NCBI GenBank assembly: GCA_948099385.1 | Contig: CANUEZ040000151.1 | Coordinates: forward strand, 4,658,001 to 4,722,000 | Length of the DNA: 64,000 nucleotides | Source of the DNA: Fasciola hepatica | Taxonomy: Eukaryota > Platyhelminthes > Trematoda > Plagiorchiida > Fasciolidae | Direction of reading: 5' to 3' | Shown: positions 1 to 11,769 of the stretch, piece after piece | Position numbering within the stretch: position 1 is the first letter of the stretch | Layout of the letters: each line of letters opens with the position of its first letter | Program-made: the position numbers and the translations under genes | Notes under the pieces: generated by a model | Databases searched by the model: none | The model's input: only the letters and a program-made list of their open reading frames with translations | What the model was told of the DNA's origin: nothing

Positions 1-777
1 ATGCGTGCCTCCATGACCCAAAGAGCTACGCAAGATGGCTTCCTTAAGCCGGAGATGCAACAGTGCCTGACAGGTCGATGGGCAGAGGCCGGACGAAGTC
101 CAGTCTCCGGACCAGTGCTGGGCAACATCTAGTTCTAACCACTATGCCCCTGAAGAAGACACCCCAACGAATAAACACGAAGGGAGACAGTTTATCAGTC
201 TAAAAACCACTAGATGGACGTAGGAGTAGAGTACCTGGGGGTTTCTCTCGACAATGAGAGAAGTCATTGCACTTTGATGGGCAGCCATCGCCCAAGTAGG
301 CTTCGCAGCCCCCAGCCCAAAGGATGCTGCCCGTCCACGTTCCGCCTGCTCTATCGGGTGCATGGGGCTAAGGACTGAATCCGAAAAGCAGATCGATAAC
401 AAATCACCAGCAAAGGCAAGACAAAATGCTTGCAACCATCAGATCTCACATGACAGACCAAAAGGAATTTCTTCATGGGTTCATCGGTCCCGTCCCCGTG
501 CTGGGTTAACGCTCCATTGCCTTGTGGGTGGGACTTTTGAGTCAAAGGCTTCGGTTAGAGTTTCCAAAGAAAAACCCCTTCTGCAGTATGGGCAGCCGCG
601 AAGTATGATTCGCCCAGAAACCTCCAGCATCTTTCCTGTAAAGGGCTCTACCAATTTTTCTTCTTTTAATTTAAGATCGATGCAAAACACCACGGGTTAT
701 TGCGGCCGTGATGGAAGCAGTAGCTCAGGAGTTGGGTATAAATCAAATGCACTTCTTAAGCTTAAGTGTTCGCTTCA

Positions 778-1560
778 CTTGGATGCTTTCAACGTCCGCA
801 CAAAACGTCAGATAGGACAACAGGCTGCCCTCGTTAGAACATTTAACACCTTTAAAATATATCTATCGCGTGTCTCCGAAACACGCATATAAGATCCCAC
901 TTCTGTAGTCAATCTTCGCACCTCAAACACAACCTGAGTCTCTCACTTCACTCTTCGCTTGTCGGGTGATTCGGTGTCTAGCGCTCGTGGTTAGGTTGGC
1001 TTTGGGATTGCTTTGAGCATGAGAGCTGAGCGTGCACTGCTAGACTGGATTCCAATCAGCAGTGGTTTGTGCGCGGTTCGGTTGGACGGTTCTGTGCATG
1101 TCAACAACAACAAACTAAAGCGTCGATGCTTGTTCGTCGTGTCTGTGTATGCGCCGACTGACTGCAGATCCTCCGAGACTAAGGACGAATTCCATCAGGA
1201 TTTGTTTCAACTGCATCGAAGCTTGCGTTCAAAAGACGTGGTGGTCATTGTTGGGGGGTTCAATGCCCAAGTTGGCTATTTGGGGGATTCCGAAATACAC
1301 ATCGGAGGCCCATTTGCCATCCCGACCGATCGTACCGATAACGGTGATCGTCTCATTCAGCTGTGCTCCGAGCACAGATTTTTTCTGGCAAGTACGAACT
1401 TCTGCCGTAAGAAGCGGCATCGATTCACATGGCGTCCTCCTACGTCTTCACAATGTTGGTCTCAAATTGACCATATTGTGATTGGTCACCACTAGTGTGG
1501 ATCAATTGGAGATTGCCGTTCATTTTGGTCTTCGCCTGTGGACTCAGATCACACATTGAC
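778..1560 (+). pseudogene. RTE-like LINE endonuclease domain (copy 1), broken
   Basis: Encodes the endonuclease that nicks target DNA for LINE insertion. Visible family landmarks are an N-terminal NVRT-type motif near 795, a SETRI motif ending at 889, VVSVYAPTDC near 1137-1167, GGFNAQ near 1255, DRTDNGDRL near 1330, TWRPP near 1430 and QIDHI near 1468. Three in-frame stops interrupt it: TAA at 890-892, a TGA near 943 and a TAG near 993. From general knowledge of the family these positions usually hold Gln, Arg and Gln, so each stop is explicable by a C-to-T change. GGFNAQ replaces the usual GDFN, whose Asp is catalytic. The copy cannot make an active enzyme. Identification as RTE-like rather than another endonuclease-bearing clade is by style only. 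Confidence 0.75.
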
Positions 1561-1683
1561 ACGTGTGCTCACTTTTGTTTACGCCTCGTACGTGATCGCA
1601 CCCACGTAAGAGCCCACCGTCCCGCGCAGTTGTTTCTAATCGATATCCGGTGATCTATTTTTCAGGCGGAACTGCCCACACGG

Positions 1684-2532
1684 TTGTCGAAGCAGCCGGG
1701 TGTCGAAGACCCAGATGAACGCTGTCAACAGATCAAGGAAGCCTTGCACGCTGCTCCGAATACCACACAGGACTCCGTTTCAATTAGGCCTCAAAAACGA
1801 TGGATATTTTCGACATCATGTGCTCTGTTAGATGCTCGCAAATCGATCCCTCCGGATACCGCATTCAATGAAGTGCTTAAATCCCTGAGACGCCAACCGA
1901 CTAGGAGTCTAAGAAATGACCGCAAACAGTGGTGGATTGCGAAATGTAGGGAAATGGAAAGGGCTGGGTCTATTGGCAATACTCATAATCTTTTCCGTTC
2001 AATTTGGAAGTACCGGACTACGGAAGCCCGGTGTAAGTGAGTTGTTTAAAGAATCCGACGGCTCACTAACTCACTCTCAGGGACGCCATCTGGACCGTTG
2101 CGCAGAGCACTTTAGGTAACAATTCAGTATGCCCACTTCAACAGTAGACCTTCCAATATACCTGCCAGAGAACCAATCCAGGTAGATAACACTCCTCCAC
2201 CAGAAATGGAAGTTATGCGAGAGATAGAATGCTTGAAAAAATACAAGGCCGCTGGACCGGATGGGTTGTCTCCATCTTTTTTTCAAGGAAGAAGGCGAAG
2301 CTTCGGTTCCAGAGTTAATTAAACTCCTCCGGGTAATCTGAGAGAGTGGCGACATTCGCGCGAAATGGTGTGAATCGGTGATTGTGCTGATTCACAAGAA
2401 AGGTGACAGATCCTCTTGTTAAGACCTAATGGGAATTGGCTTGGTAAGTATCGCATCCAAACTGCTTACCGGTTTTGTTCTCCACCGACTATCGAGTACC
2501 CGCGAAATGTGTACGCGTGAGAATCAAACCGG
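1684..2532 (+). pseudogene. RTE-like LINE linker and start of reverse transcriptase (copy 1)
   Basis: Continues the LINE ORF2 of copy 1. An open stretch (1684-2040) encodes the basic linker, rich in Arg and Lys, with RKQWWIAKC near 1922. A frame change then leads to the RT entry signature KAAGPDGLSP near 2250, followed in a third frame by a VIVLIHKKGDR motif near 2375-2408. It ends within RT at CTRENQTG (2510-2532), before the catalytic YADD box. Frame changes and stops show decay. Copy 2 has the same layout and extends further into RT. Confidence 0.7.
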
Positions 2533-4380
2533 ATCGATGTTCACTGAATAAGGCAATTTTAACCGATGCACACGTAAGCACTAAAGTGTTGGTGCATCTG
2601 GTGCTGGTCACCCAGTACCGCTAAACATGTTTATGACAATCAGTTCCACTGCAAGCTTGCCTAAAGAGAAAAACTCAGTCCCTCAGGTCAGTCCATTAGG
2701 CAGTTTTCGAAAGGAACCCCATTGGCTTCTCTCAGCCACCCTCTGTGCAAAATTTGGGAGACCATACTAATGGTCTAACGATCACTTCTGGGCTTATTTG
2801 TTTCAGGGAACTGGTAGGCTGGCGATATCTCATCCTTAAGACGACATTTGGTTAAAATAGCTATTCACATCCCAGCTTTGAGATGACTTAAGGTAAATAT
2901 TCATGATTTACTAACTGGATTGTTGTTGCAGGAAGTTGCCTGATTTGCATCAAAAGGCACAAGTAACATATGTTGCATGGAGTACATTCGAAAACACAAA
3001 TAAACTGTCTCAACTGTAAGAGTGGAAAACCTCGGTGGATGTTATTCGCCGAGAATCGAGTTAACCGATACATATATGAAGGGTCTGCCTCACAAATAGT
3101 CGGATATTTCAAGATCTTTCACGAGAAACAATGGGACATCTGCTGGCGGAAGTGCATGAAACAGTCTAAAAGAAACGTTGAAGGGAAAAACCGGATTTTA
3201 CGACCGGTGGTCAGTAGCAGTTCACTGGCCGAACAATACCGCCTAGTCTTAGCTGACACATAAAACTGCCCTTGGAGCTACATTTTCTCAGTATCAGCAA
3301 CAATCAAGTAACTAGTCTGTGATTATTACGAGGAAAAAAGTGCATTTCTACTGGAACATATTAAATTTAGGAACTACCTGACAGGAGAGAGTGGATGCTT
3401 TGTGAATGTGCTAATCGCTCCCGGGATTTGTTTACTGTCATGCGACACCACAGAACTTCGCATACGGCACAAATTAACTGTCGTGTGGCCCATTGAGTTT
3501 TCGCTGGCGCAGTAGCTGATGCGGACGGGCGAATCTCGTTCAATTTGGAGATGGAAGGCGGTATCATGAAGGGCAGGAGCTATACGAATGAACGACAGGA
3601 ATGAGGTGATTTGAGCGGGCGATGAAAGGGACCTGTCTTAAAATGTGTGTGGTAAGATTATGAATTTCATGGCAGTCACACTGGAAATGCGAATATTACA
3701 GTATAATACGAACTGCATACTAGAGAATACTAGTTGATACCGGTATCATGGAAAAAATCCGTTTTATTAGAAAGAGTTGTGGCCACCTCTCTATGCACGT
3801 TGAAAGCGCTGCAAACGACATACAATCCACAGTACAAAACCATCGGAAACAGATTAGTTCAAAGTCACCATAAACAATAGAAACTACCGCTATCTCGCAT
3901 TAGCTTCATCTAGCGAGATTAAAAAAGTACACTGAATGCTATCTTTTTTATCAACCTGAAGAGAAACACCACTTAGGTCGTTGGACATGCATGAATACAC
4001 AAAATCTGAGACTGGTAAGCTCAGAATTAGCGACCGTAACCCACGGCGAGGATCCGGTGTAATATGGTTACAGATTACAACCGACAAGAAGCAGAATCTT
4101 CCGACCTAGAAGCAAGGTGATTACACGCTGCCCCATTACCATCTTTTTCTCTATACATTTACATCGTGTTCCACGGTGAACGGCGTCCGGTTGTTTGAAG
4201 CGTGCTTTACAAATAATATGTATAAACAACAGTGTAGAACAGAAGTCATTTTTCTCTGAATAAGTCACATACTACGGAGAACTGACATTTTCGATATTGG
4301 AAAACGAGACTGGTGAACCACACGAGGCATTGACAGTTTAGGTTTCGGTTTATTCAATTACTAACCTCAAACTCATGTGT
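2533..4380. other. Spacer between the two inverted LINE copies
   Basis: About 1.85 kb of AT-rich sequence between the end of copy 1 and the end of copy 2. Only short unconvincing reading frames are present (for example 2970-3263 on plus). I saw no splice-bounded exon, element end or RNA gene. Part of it (2533-4773) forms the loop of the inverted pair. Confidence 0.5.
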
Positions 4381-5622
4381 TCTGTTAACCATCTGAGCAA
4401 AAGATCGATGTCGTTATTCTCACACGGGGACAGCGCTATCTCAAGGATCAATTCAATCACAAAATTGAAGAGGAAGGACGAAAGAGGGTAACCCTGATGA
4501 TTACCACTTTCCGTGGTGAACTCAGGTGAAAGATCGCCGTAAGCACGAACTCGGCTTCGACTGTTCGCATACAAGCATTGGAAAGGAGAAATACACTTCT
4601 CTGGCACACCCTTGAATGACAGGCAGCGCCAGAGAACTGTGCGGTCGACTGAGTCGAACACCACTTTCAGATCAAGAAAGACAGAAGTTGTCGGCCTACT
4701 GAATACATGCCAAGATACCAAGATTTGTCCGACAGTAAAGATGTGGTCGATGCAACCACGACCGGATCTGAAACCGGTTTGATTCTCACGCGTACACATT
4801 TCGCGGGTACTCGATAGTCGGTGGAGAACAAAACCGGTAAGCAGTTTGGATGCGATACTTACCAAGCCAATTCCCATTAGGTCTTAACAAGAGGATCTGT
4901 CACCTTTCTTGTGAATCAGCACAATCACCGATTCACACCATTTCGCGCGAATGTCGCCACTCTCTCAGATTACCCGGAGGAGTTTAATTAACTCTGGAAC
5001 CGAAGCTTCGCCTTCTTCCTTGAAAAAAAGATGGAGACAACCCATCCGGTCCAGCGGCCTTGTATTTTTTCAAGCATTCTATCTCTCGCATAACTTCCAT
5101 TTCTGGTGGAGGAGTGTTATCTACCTGGATTGGTTCTCTGGCAGGTATATTGGAAGGTCTACTGTTGAAGTGGGCATACTGAATTGTTACCTAAAGTGCT
5201 CTGCGCAACGGTCCAGATGGCGTCCCTGAGAGTGAGTTAGTGAGCCGTCGGATTCTTTAAACAACTCACTTACACCGGGCTTCCGTAGTCCGGTACTTCC
5301 AAATTGAACGGAAAAGATTATGATTATTGCCAATAGACCCAGCCCTTTCCATTTCCCTACATTTCGCAATCCACCACTGTTTGCGGTCATTTCTTAGACT
5401 CCTAGTCGGTTGGCGTCTCAGGGATTTAAGCACTTCATTGAATGCGGTATCCGGAGGGATCGATTTGCGAGCATCTAACAGAGCACATGATGTCGAAAAT
5501 ATCCATCGTTTTTGAGGCCTAATTGAAACGGAGTCCTGTGTGGTATTCGGAGCAGCGTGCAAGGCTTCCTTGATCTGTTGACAGCGTTCATCTGGGTCTT
5601 CGACACCCGGCTGCTTCGACAA
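4381..5622 (-). pseudogene. RTE-like LINE linker and reverse transcriptase (copy 2), truncated
   Basis: The linker (5266-5622) is followed by RT. The open part 4350-4877 shows RT blocks in order: IASKLLTGFVLHRLS, ENQTGFRSGRGCIDHIFTVG, VFLDLKVVFDSVDRTVLW, then KGVPEKCI, ESGNHQGYPLSSFLFNFVIE. The block usually reading SGVRQGCPLSP is altered here to SGNHQGYPLSS. The catalytic YADD box would lie downstream but is missing because similarity ends near 4381. The frame is disrupted between the linker and RT. Non-functional. Confidence 0.75.
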
Positions 5623-5746
5623 CCGTGTGGGCAGTTCCGCCTGAAAAAATAGATCACCGGATATCGATTAGAAACAACTGCGCGGGACGGTGGGCTCTTA
5701 CGTGGGTGCGATCACGTACGAGGCGTAAACAAAAGTGAGCACACGT

Positions 5747-6530
5747 GTCAATGTGTGATCTGAGTCCACAGGCGAAGACCAAAATGAACGGCAATCTCCA
5801 ATTGATCCACACTAGTGGTGACCAATCACAATATGGTCAATTTGAGACCAACATTGTGAAGACGTAGGAGGACGCCATGTGAATCGATGCCGCTTCTTAC
5901 GGCAGAAGTTCGTACTTGCCAGAAAAAATCTGTGCTCGGAGCACAGCTGAATGAGACGATCACCGTTATCGGTACGATCGGTCGGGATGGCAAATGGGCC
6001 TCCGATGTGTATTTCGGAATCCCCCAAATAGCCAACTTGGGCATTGAACCCCCCAACAATGACCACCACGTCTTTTGAACGCAAGCTTCGATGCAGTTGA
6101 AACAAATCCTGATGGAATTCGTCCTTGGTCTCGGAGGATCTGCAGTCAGTCGGCGCATACACAGACACGACGAACAAGCATCGACGCTTTAGTTTGTTGT
6201 TGTTGACATGCACAGAACCGTCCAACCGAACCGCGCACAAACCACTGCTGATTGGAATCCAGTCTAGCAGTGCACGCTCAGCTCTCACGCTCAAAGCAAT
6301 CCCAAAGCCAACCTAACCACGAGCGCTAGACACCGAATCACCCGACAAGCGAAGAGTGAAGTGAGAGACTCAGGTTGTGTTTGAGGTGCGAAGATTGACT
6401 ACAGAAGTGGGATCTTATATGCGTGTTTCGGAGACACGCGATAGATATATTTTAAAGGTGTTAAATGTTCTAACGAGGGCAGCCTGTTGTCCTATCTGAC
6501 GTTTTGTGCGGACGTTGAAAGCATCCAAGT
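5747..6530 (-). pseudogene. RTE-like LINE endonuclease domain (copy 2), broken
   Basis: Endonuclease region of copy 2. Its open core 5812-6294 encodes 160 residues nearly identical to copy 1, starting MSVRAERALL where copies 1 and 3 have MSMRAERALL. It carries the same three in-frame stops as copy 1 (the first at 6415-6417) and the same GGFNAQ in place of GDFN. The identical lesions mean this copy and copy 1 descend from an already defective sequence. Confidence 0.75.
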
Positions 6531-7084
6531 GAAGCGAACACTTAAGCTTAAGAAGTGCATTTGATTTATACCCAACTCCTGAGCTACTGCTTCCATCACG
6601 GCCGCAATAACCCGTGGTGTTTTGCATCGATCTTAAATTAAAAGAAGAAAAATTGGTAGAGCCCTTTACAGGAAAGATGCTGGAGGTTTCTGGGCGAATC
6701 ATACTTCGCGGCTGCCCATACTGCAGAAGGGGTTTTTCTTTGGGCTGGGGGCTGCGAAGCCTACTTGGGCGATGGCTGCCTGTCAAAGTGCAATGACTTC
6801 TCTCATTGTCGAGAGAAACCCCCAGGTACTCTACTCCTACGTCCATCTAGTGGTTTTTAGACTGATAAACTGTCTCCCTTCGTGTTTATTCGTTGGGGTG
6901 TCTTCTTCAGGGGCATAGTGGTTAGAACTAGATGTTGCCCAGCACTGGTCCGGAGACTGGACTTCGTCCGGCCTCTGCCCATCGACCTGTCAGGCACTGT
7001 TGCATCTCCGGCTTAAGGAAGCCATCTTGCGTAGCTCTCTGGGTCATGGAGGCACGCATACCATCACATTATGCCAAGGTGCAG

Positions 7085-7539
7085 TGTTGTCGCGACGGAG
7101 AGCATGAACAAGTCTCGTGAAGTCGAAAACAAGTGTGTCTTCCCCGCAGTACAGTCCATAGAGATTCTTACGGATCTGCCATGTAAATTCAACATTTGCG
7201 CGGATTTCTTCGAGCATGGTGCCAACGAAGTGTCAACAACTACAAACTTAAGGGAGAGGGAGGAAAACAATAAAATAGACAGCAAGAAGTAAGATGCTGT
7301 GATTATTCTCATTTTTCACTGTACATTATTTGAAGCGTTTTTATTATTTGTTCGTCTGAGTGATAATTTTTCTATTTATGAAGCATGAGAAGTCGACTGA
7401 AAGACCGCACAGCATTCGCGCTACTGACTTTGATTGAGTCATATCCCTTTTTATCTCTAACCAACACTTACCCTTATCCCGTGAGCCCCGACCAGGAACA
7501 CGGAAAACGCCGGATGAAACAAAGTACTGATGCAAACTT
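7085..7539. other. No gene seen; probably LINE 3' flank
   Basis: Sequence between the 5' end of LINE copy 2 and the recognisable C-terminal fragment at 7540-8175. Short reading frames on both strands have no recognisable motif. It may hold the 3' untranslated part of the 7540-8175 LINE. Confidence 0.4.
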
Positions 7540-8175
7540 CTTCACATCTTTAGGCCAAGTCATGGTCTGACAGCCGCACCGGTTCTTCCATTCTCGCCCA
7601 GTTCGTGCGAATAGAGTGCAGAAAGGTAGACGATGCGCAGGCATACGTAAAACCTGTCCATATCACCTGAGACGGTGTTAAGATATCAATTAAGTAAGGA
7701 GACTATCCACACCCAACACAAGACGACGAACCTCGTTATTACCCATTCGATGTCACCACCAGATGCAAGCAATGCTTCTGAAACATCGACTGCTGAACAC
7801 AGAAGGCCGCCGAGCATCCTCAACGTGTAGTGGCCAGGTCTTGAAGCCGTACAGTAAAGCATTACAAACTGTGACGTTGTACACTCGACACTTCAGAGCC
7901 GGATGTCGCGGCAGGCCATATGCGTCGCAAGTTTGAGGAAGCTACTCTAGCTATCGTTTTTCGGGAACTGATGCCCCAACACCACCTCCAGTTGTGATCA
8001 AGCTCCTGAGGTGCCTAAAGGTATCGACGACCTTCAGATGATAAACACGAAGCGCGAATTCCTGTGCATCGTAACTCAGCGAGACGATGTCATCGGCATA
8101 TTCCAAGTCGAAATCTCCGTTTCCTAGGAGGAGTTCAGCTTCACCGTTTGGAAGACCATGACCATCAATAAACAC
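7540..8175 (-). pseudogene. RTE-like LINE reverse transcriptase C-terminal fragment
   Basis: Read leftwards from 8175, this encodes the later part of LINE ORF2. It shows the polymerase catalytic box as LEYADDIVSLS (about 8105), a segment resembling the usual FKYLGS block (FRHLRSLITTGGGVG), then VYNVTVCNALLYG, ARRPSVFSSRCFRSIACIW and LRMPAHRLP, ending with a TMTWPKDVKK motif near 7555. All are familiar from the C-terminal half of flatworm RTE-type ORF2. Frame shifts and stops occur throughout and the N-terminal part is absent, as in an ordinary 5'-truncated insertion. Its 3' side abuts the 5' end of LINE copy 2. Confidence 0.7.
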
Positions 8176-8289
8176 TCGTTAACTGTCTTTCTTCCCATTT
8201 TACTTGCACGTACCCGAATTTGCGGGCTGCACCGCAATACTGATTTTGCATGCCATTTCCTCCAGTTATCTTAGTCATCTGATTTTTTT

Positions 8290-8425
8290 TTATTATATGC
8301 TTGCGCGTGAGTGAGGTGGAAGGAGCATATCCCATAACTACAAAGGCCACTATACCATTGAGTATGGCCTGCAACCAGACCTCGAGAACTGAAATGAACC
8401 AAATAAGGTCCCAACGGGTTATTCT
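8290..8425. repeat. Dispersed repeat, copy 1
   Basis: Shares a stretch with 16120-16300: the segment GACC...AATAAGGTCCCAACGGG near 8380-8420 corresponds to ACATAAGGTCCCAATAGG near 16263-16280, with scattered matches on the left side. The family is unknown. No coding motif is visible on either strand. Confidence 0.45.
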
Positions 8426-8965
8426 TACCGAGAAAAAAATCTCTTTCCTGCTTCCTCATCATTATTCAAACCACTCTGTCAAGCATGCGTTCGCACTAAA
8501 GACCAGTATATGCACCAAACTTCAGACCTCGGGCATATCTCTCATTTGGGCCCCAGTAGTTATTTCCCTCCTACATATTTGGATTCAAACCCGCTTTCAT
8601 TCGCAAGATCGTGCTGTGTCCCAGACCTATCTGTATTTTAATTCCTTTCGTGATCCACTTACAACTTAGCACATGCTTTTTATGCGGCACACGCGACTGC
8701 TTTCCTCTAGCAGGTCGGCATGGGGAACATCAATACCTTCGTTTCATCTCTTTGAGCTCTAACCACTGACATTTTATATTCACGATTCTATTGACCACAT
8801 GCAGCGTTAGGATGGGGTTTGTCTACACCAATTCGGTTCATAGCTGTCCGCAAGTGCGCACTGTTAGTGAACGGAACAAAGAAGTATCCCATTACAGAAG
8901 CAGTGTTGCATGGAACGAAGCGTTTGCCCACAACCACAAAACCACAACCAGGCACAAATACTTAC
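8426..8965. other. Intron-like sequence downstream of the host exon
   Basis: Follows the splice donor at 8960-8965 on the minus strand. No further exon could be supported: reading frames are short and lack recognisable motifs. Confidence 0.4.
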
Positions 8966-9729
8966 TTTTGGTGAAGTAGTTATGAGATTGAAGAAATCAT
9001 GGTAGCGTTGTTCCATCTCCTCAAATGTGATGCAAGGGAATGAGGTGGGAGCGGTGGAATCTGAGAATCTGCGCTGAGCACCATTAGCGTTCAGATTAGG
9101 AGGATTTTGGTCTGAGGAAGTAGATAAAATGTGACGCCTTCGCACACGATCTGCACCGCGTCGTCGTCTAGTGCTCACACGACCCACGGATGAAATAGAG
9201 CCACATTGAGATTTTGTTTCACTTTCATCAGCGGAATGGGGAAGCAGATCAGGAGTGGTTTGTTCTCCGCCGGTTCCAGTGAACACATCCTCCTCTGGCA
9301 ACTCTACGTGAACGGATAAGGGCGAACAGGTGGCTCGGTGATTGTGTTTGGGTGAGAGAGATAAGTTATGAGAAGGCCGTGCTTTTAACCGAAATGAGGT
9401 GTGTCCCTCAGGCTCAGTAAGTTGATGTTCAATCAAACCAAGCAAAATTGAAACAAATGCCAAATCTGGTTCTTGTTTATGAGAAGTAGGAATATTTATT
9501 CCGTGATCTGTCGAGGTATAGTGTGAATCCGATACTGATGATTCATGGCGGCACAATGCCCTGAGACGTTCCGACGATTCTAGTGGGTGAAATCCGTAAG
9601 CTAATAGGATATCTCTGAACAATTCCACAACATCATCCACGGAAGTAAGCGGGAAATGCCGACGCCATGTACGTATAGAACCATGGGCTTGTCTACTGCG
9701 CAATGTCATAGTCAACGATGATTTCGGCT
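8966..9729 (-). CDS. Internal coding exon of an unidentified host gene
   Basis: A 764-bp exon on the minus strand, open throughout in one frame (about 254 codons). A strong acceptor precedes it (pyrimidine-rich tract ending TTTGCAG, AG at 9730-9731). A consensus donor follows (AAA then GTAAGT, the intron starting at 8965). The protein begins with a globular-looking part (WRRHFPLTSVDDVVELFRDI, then HPLESSERLRALC). It continues with LAFVSILLGLIEHQLTEPE and a long Ser/Arg-rich low-complexity stretch containing RRRRGADRVRRRH, and ends in FEEMEQRYHDFFNLITTSPK. The composition suits a large cytoplasmic or nuclear protein, but I do not recognise the family. The open frame runs past the donor only by chance. 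Neighbouring exons were not found in the window, so introns must be long. This is the best-supported host coding sequence here. Confidence 0.7.

Positions 9730-11556
<1,827 letters not shown>

Positions 11557-11590
<34 letters not shown>
11557..11590. repeat. (CAT)n trinucleotide microsatellite
   Basis: About eleven CAT units. On the minus strand this reads as a run of Asp codons in a short frame with no other support. Confidence 0.95.
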
Positions 11591-11769
11591 GTTTAGCGTT
11601 AAACAGTAGGGCAAGCCCCACTGGTCACTGCCTTTCTTACCATCTTGCACGTTGAATTAGAAAACATGAATATACAAGACGGACAGAGAGTGGACCTATA
11701 CGGATGGGAAAAGGAAACAACGCCCTTATACCCAACACACGGAATACACAGTCTAACTGTACGAATGCA

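Larger units (their letters stand above)
1..2532 (+). mobile_element. RTE-like LINE, copy 1 (left edge cut by window, 3' end truncated)
   Basis: A non-LTR retrotransposon copy reading rightwards: 5' region, apurinic-like endonuclease (about 778-1560), linker (1684-2040) and the first part of reverse transcriptase (2197-2532). It stops abruptly at 2532 inside RT, where copy 2 continues, so the 3' end is missing. Its sequence matches copy 2 (4774-7060, inverted) almost base for base, and copy 3 (14247-15827). The 5' boundary lies just left of the window, judging from copies 2 and 3, which both extend about 25 bp further before losing similarity. Loss of the 3' end is unusual for target-primed insertion, which truncates 5' ends, so later rearrangement is inferred. 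Confidence 0.85.
1..7060. repeat. Large inverted repeat of LINE copies 1 and 2
   Basis: Left arm 1-2532, right arm 4774-7060, loop 2533-4773. Paired positions sum to 7306 across most of the arm and to 7307 in the endonuclease part (one 1-bp indel). Beyond a 247-bp deletion in the right arm the sum falls to 7060. Few substitutions are visible by eye. The left arm may continue beyond the window. Confidence 0.9.
4381..7084 (-). mobile_element. RTE-like LINE, copy 2
   Basis: Same element as copy 1 on the opposite strand, read from 7084 down to about 4381. It extends further into RT than copy 1 and ends about 4381, where RT similarity is lost after the FNFVIELILE region. A 247-bp internal deletion relative to copies 1 and 3 lies near 6740, with the 6-bp microhomology CCAAAG at its junction. 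The 5' boundary near 7084 agrees with that of copy 3 (15827), after which the two diverge. Confidence 0.85.

Noticed and set aside
8864..8965. Continuation of the host frame beyond 8966
   Set aside because: A consensus GTAAGT donor lies at the exon end, and the extra residues are Cys-rich and unlike the exon.
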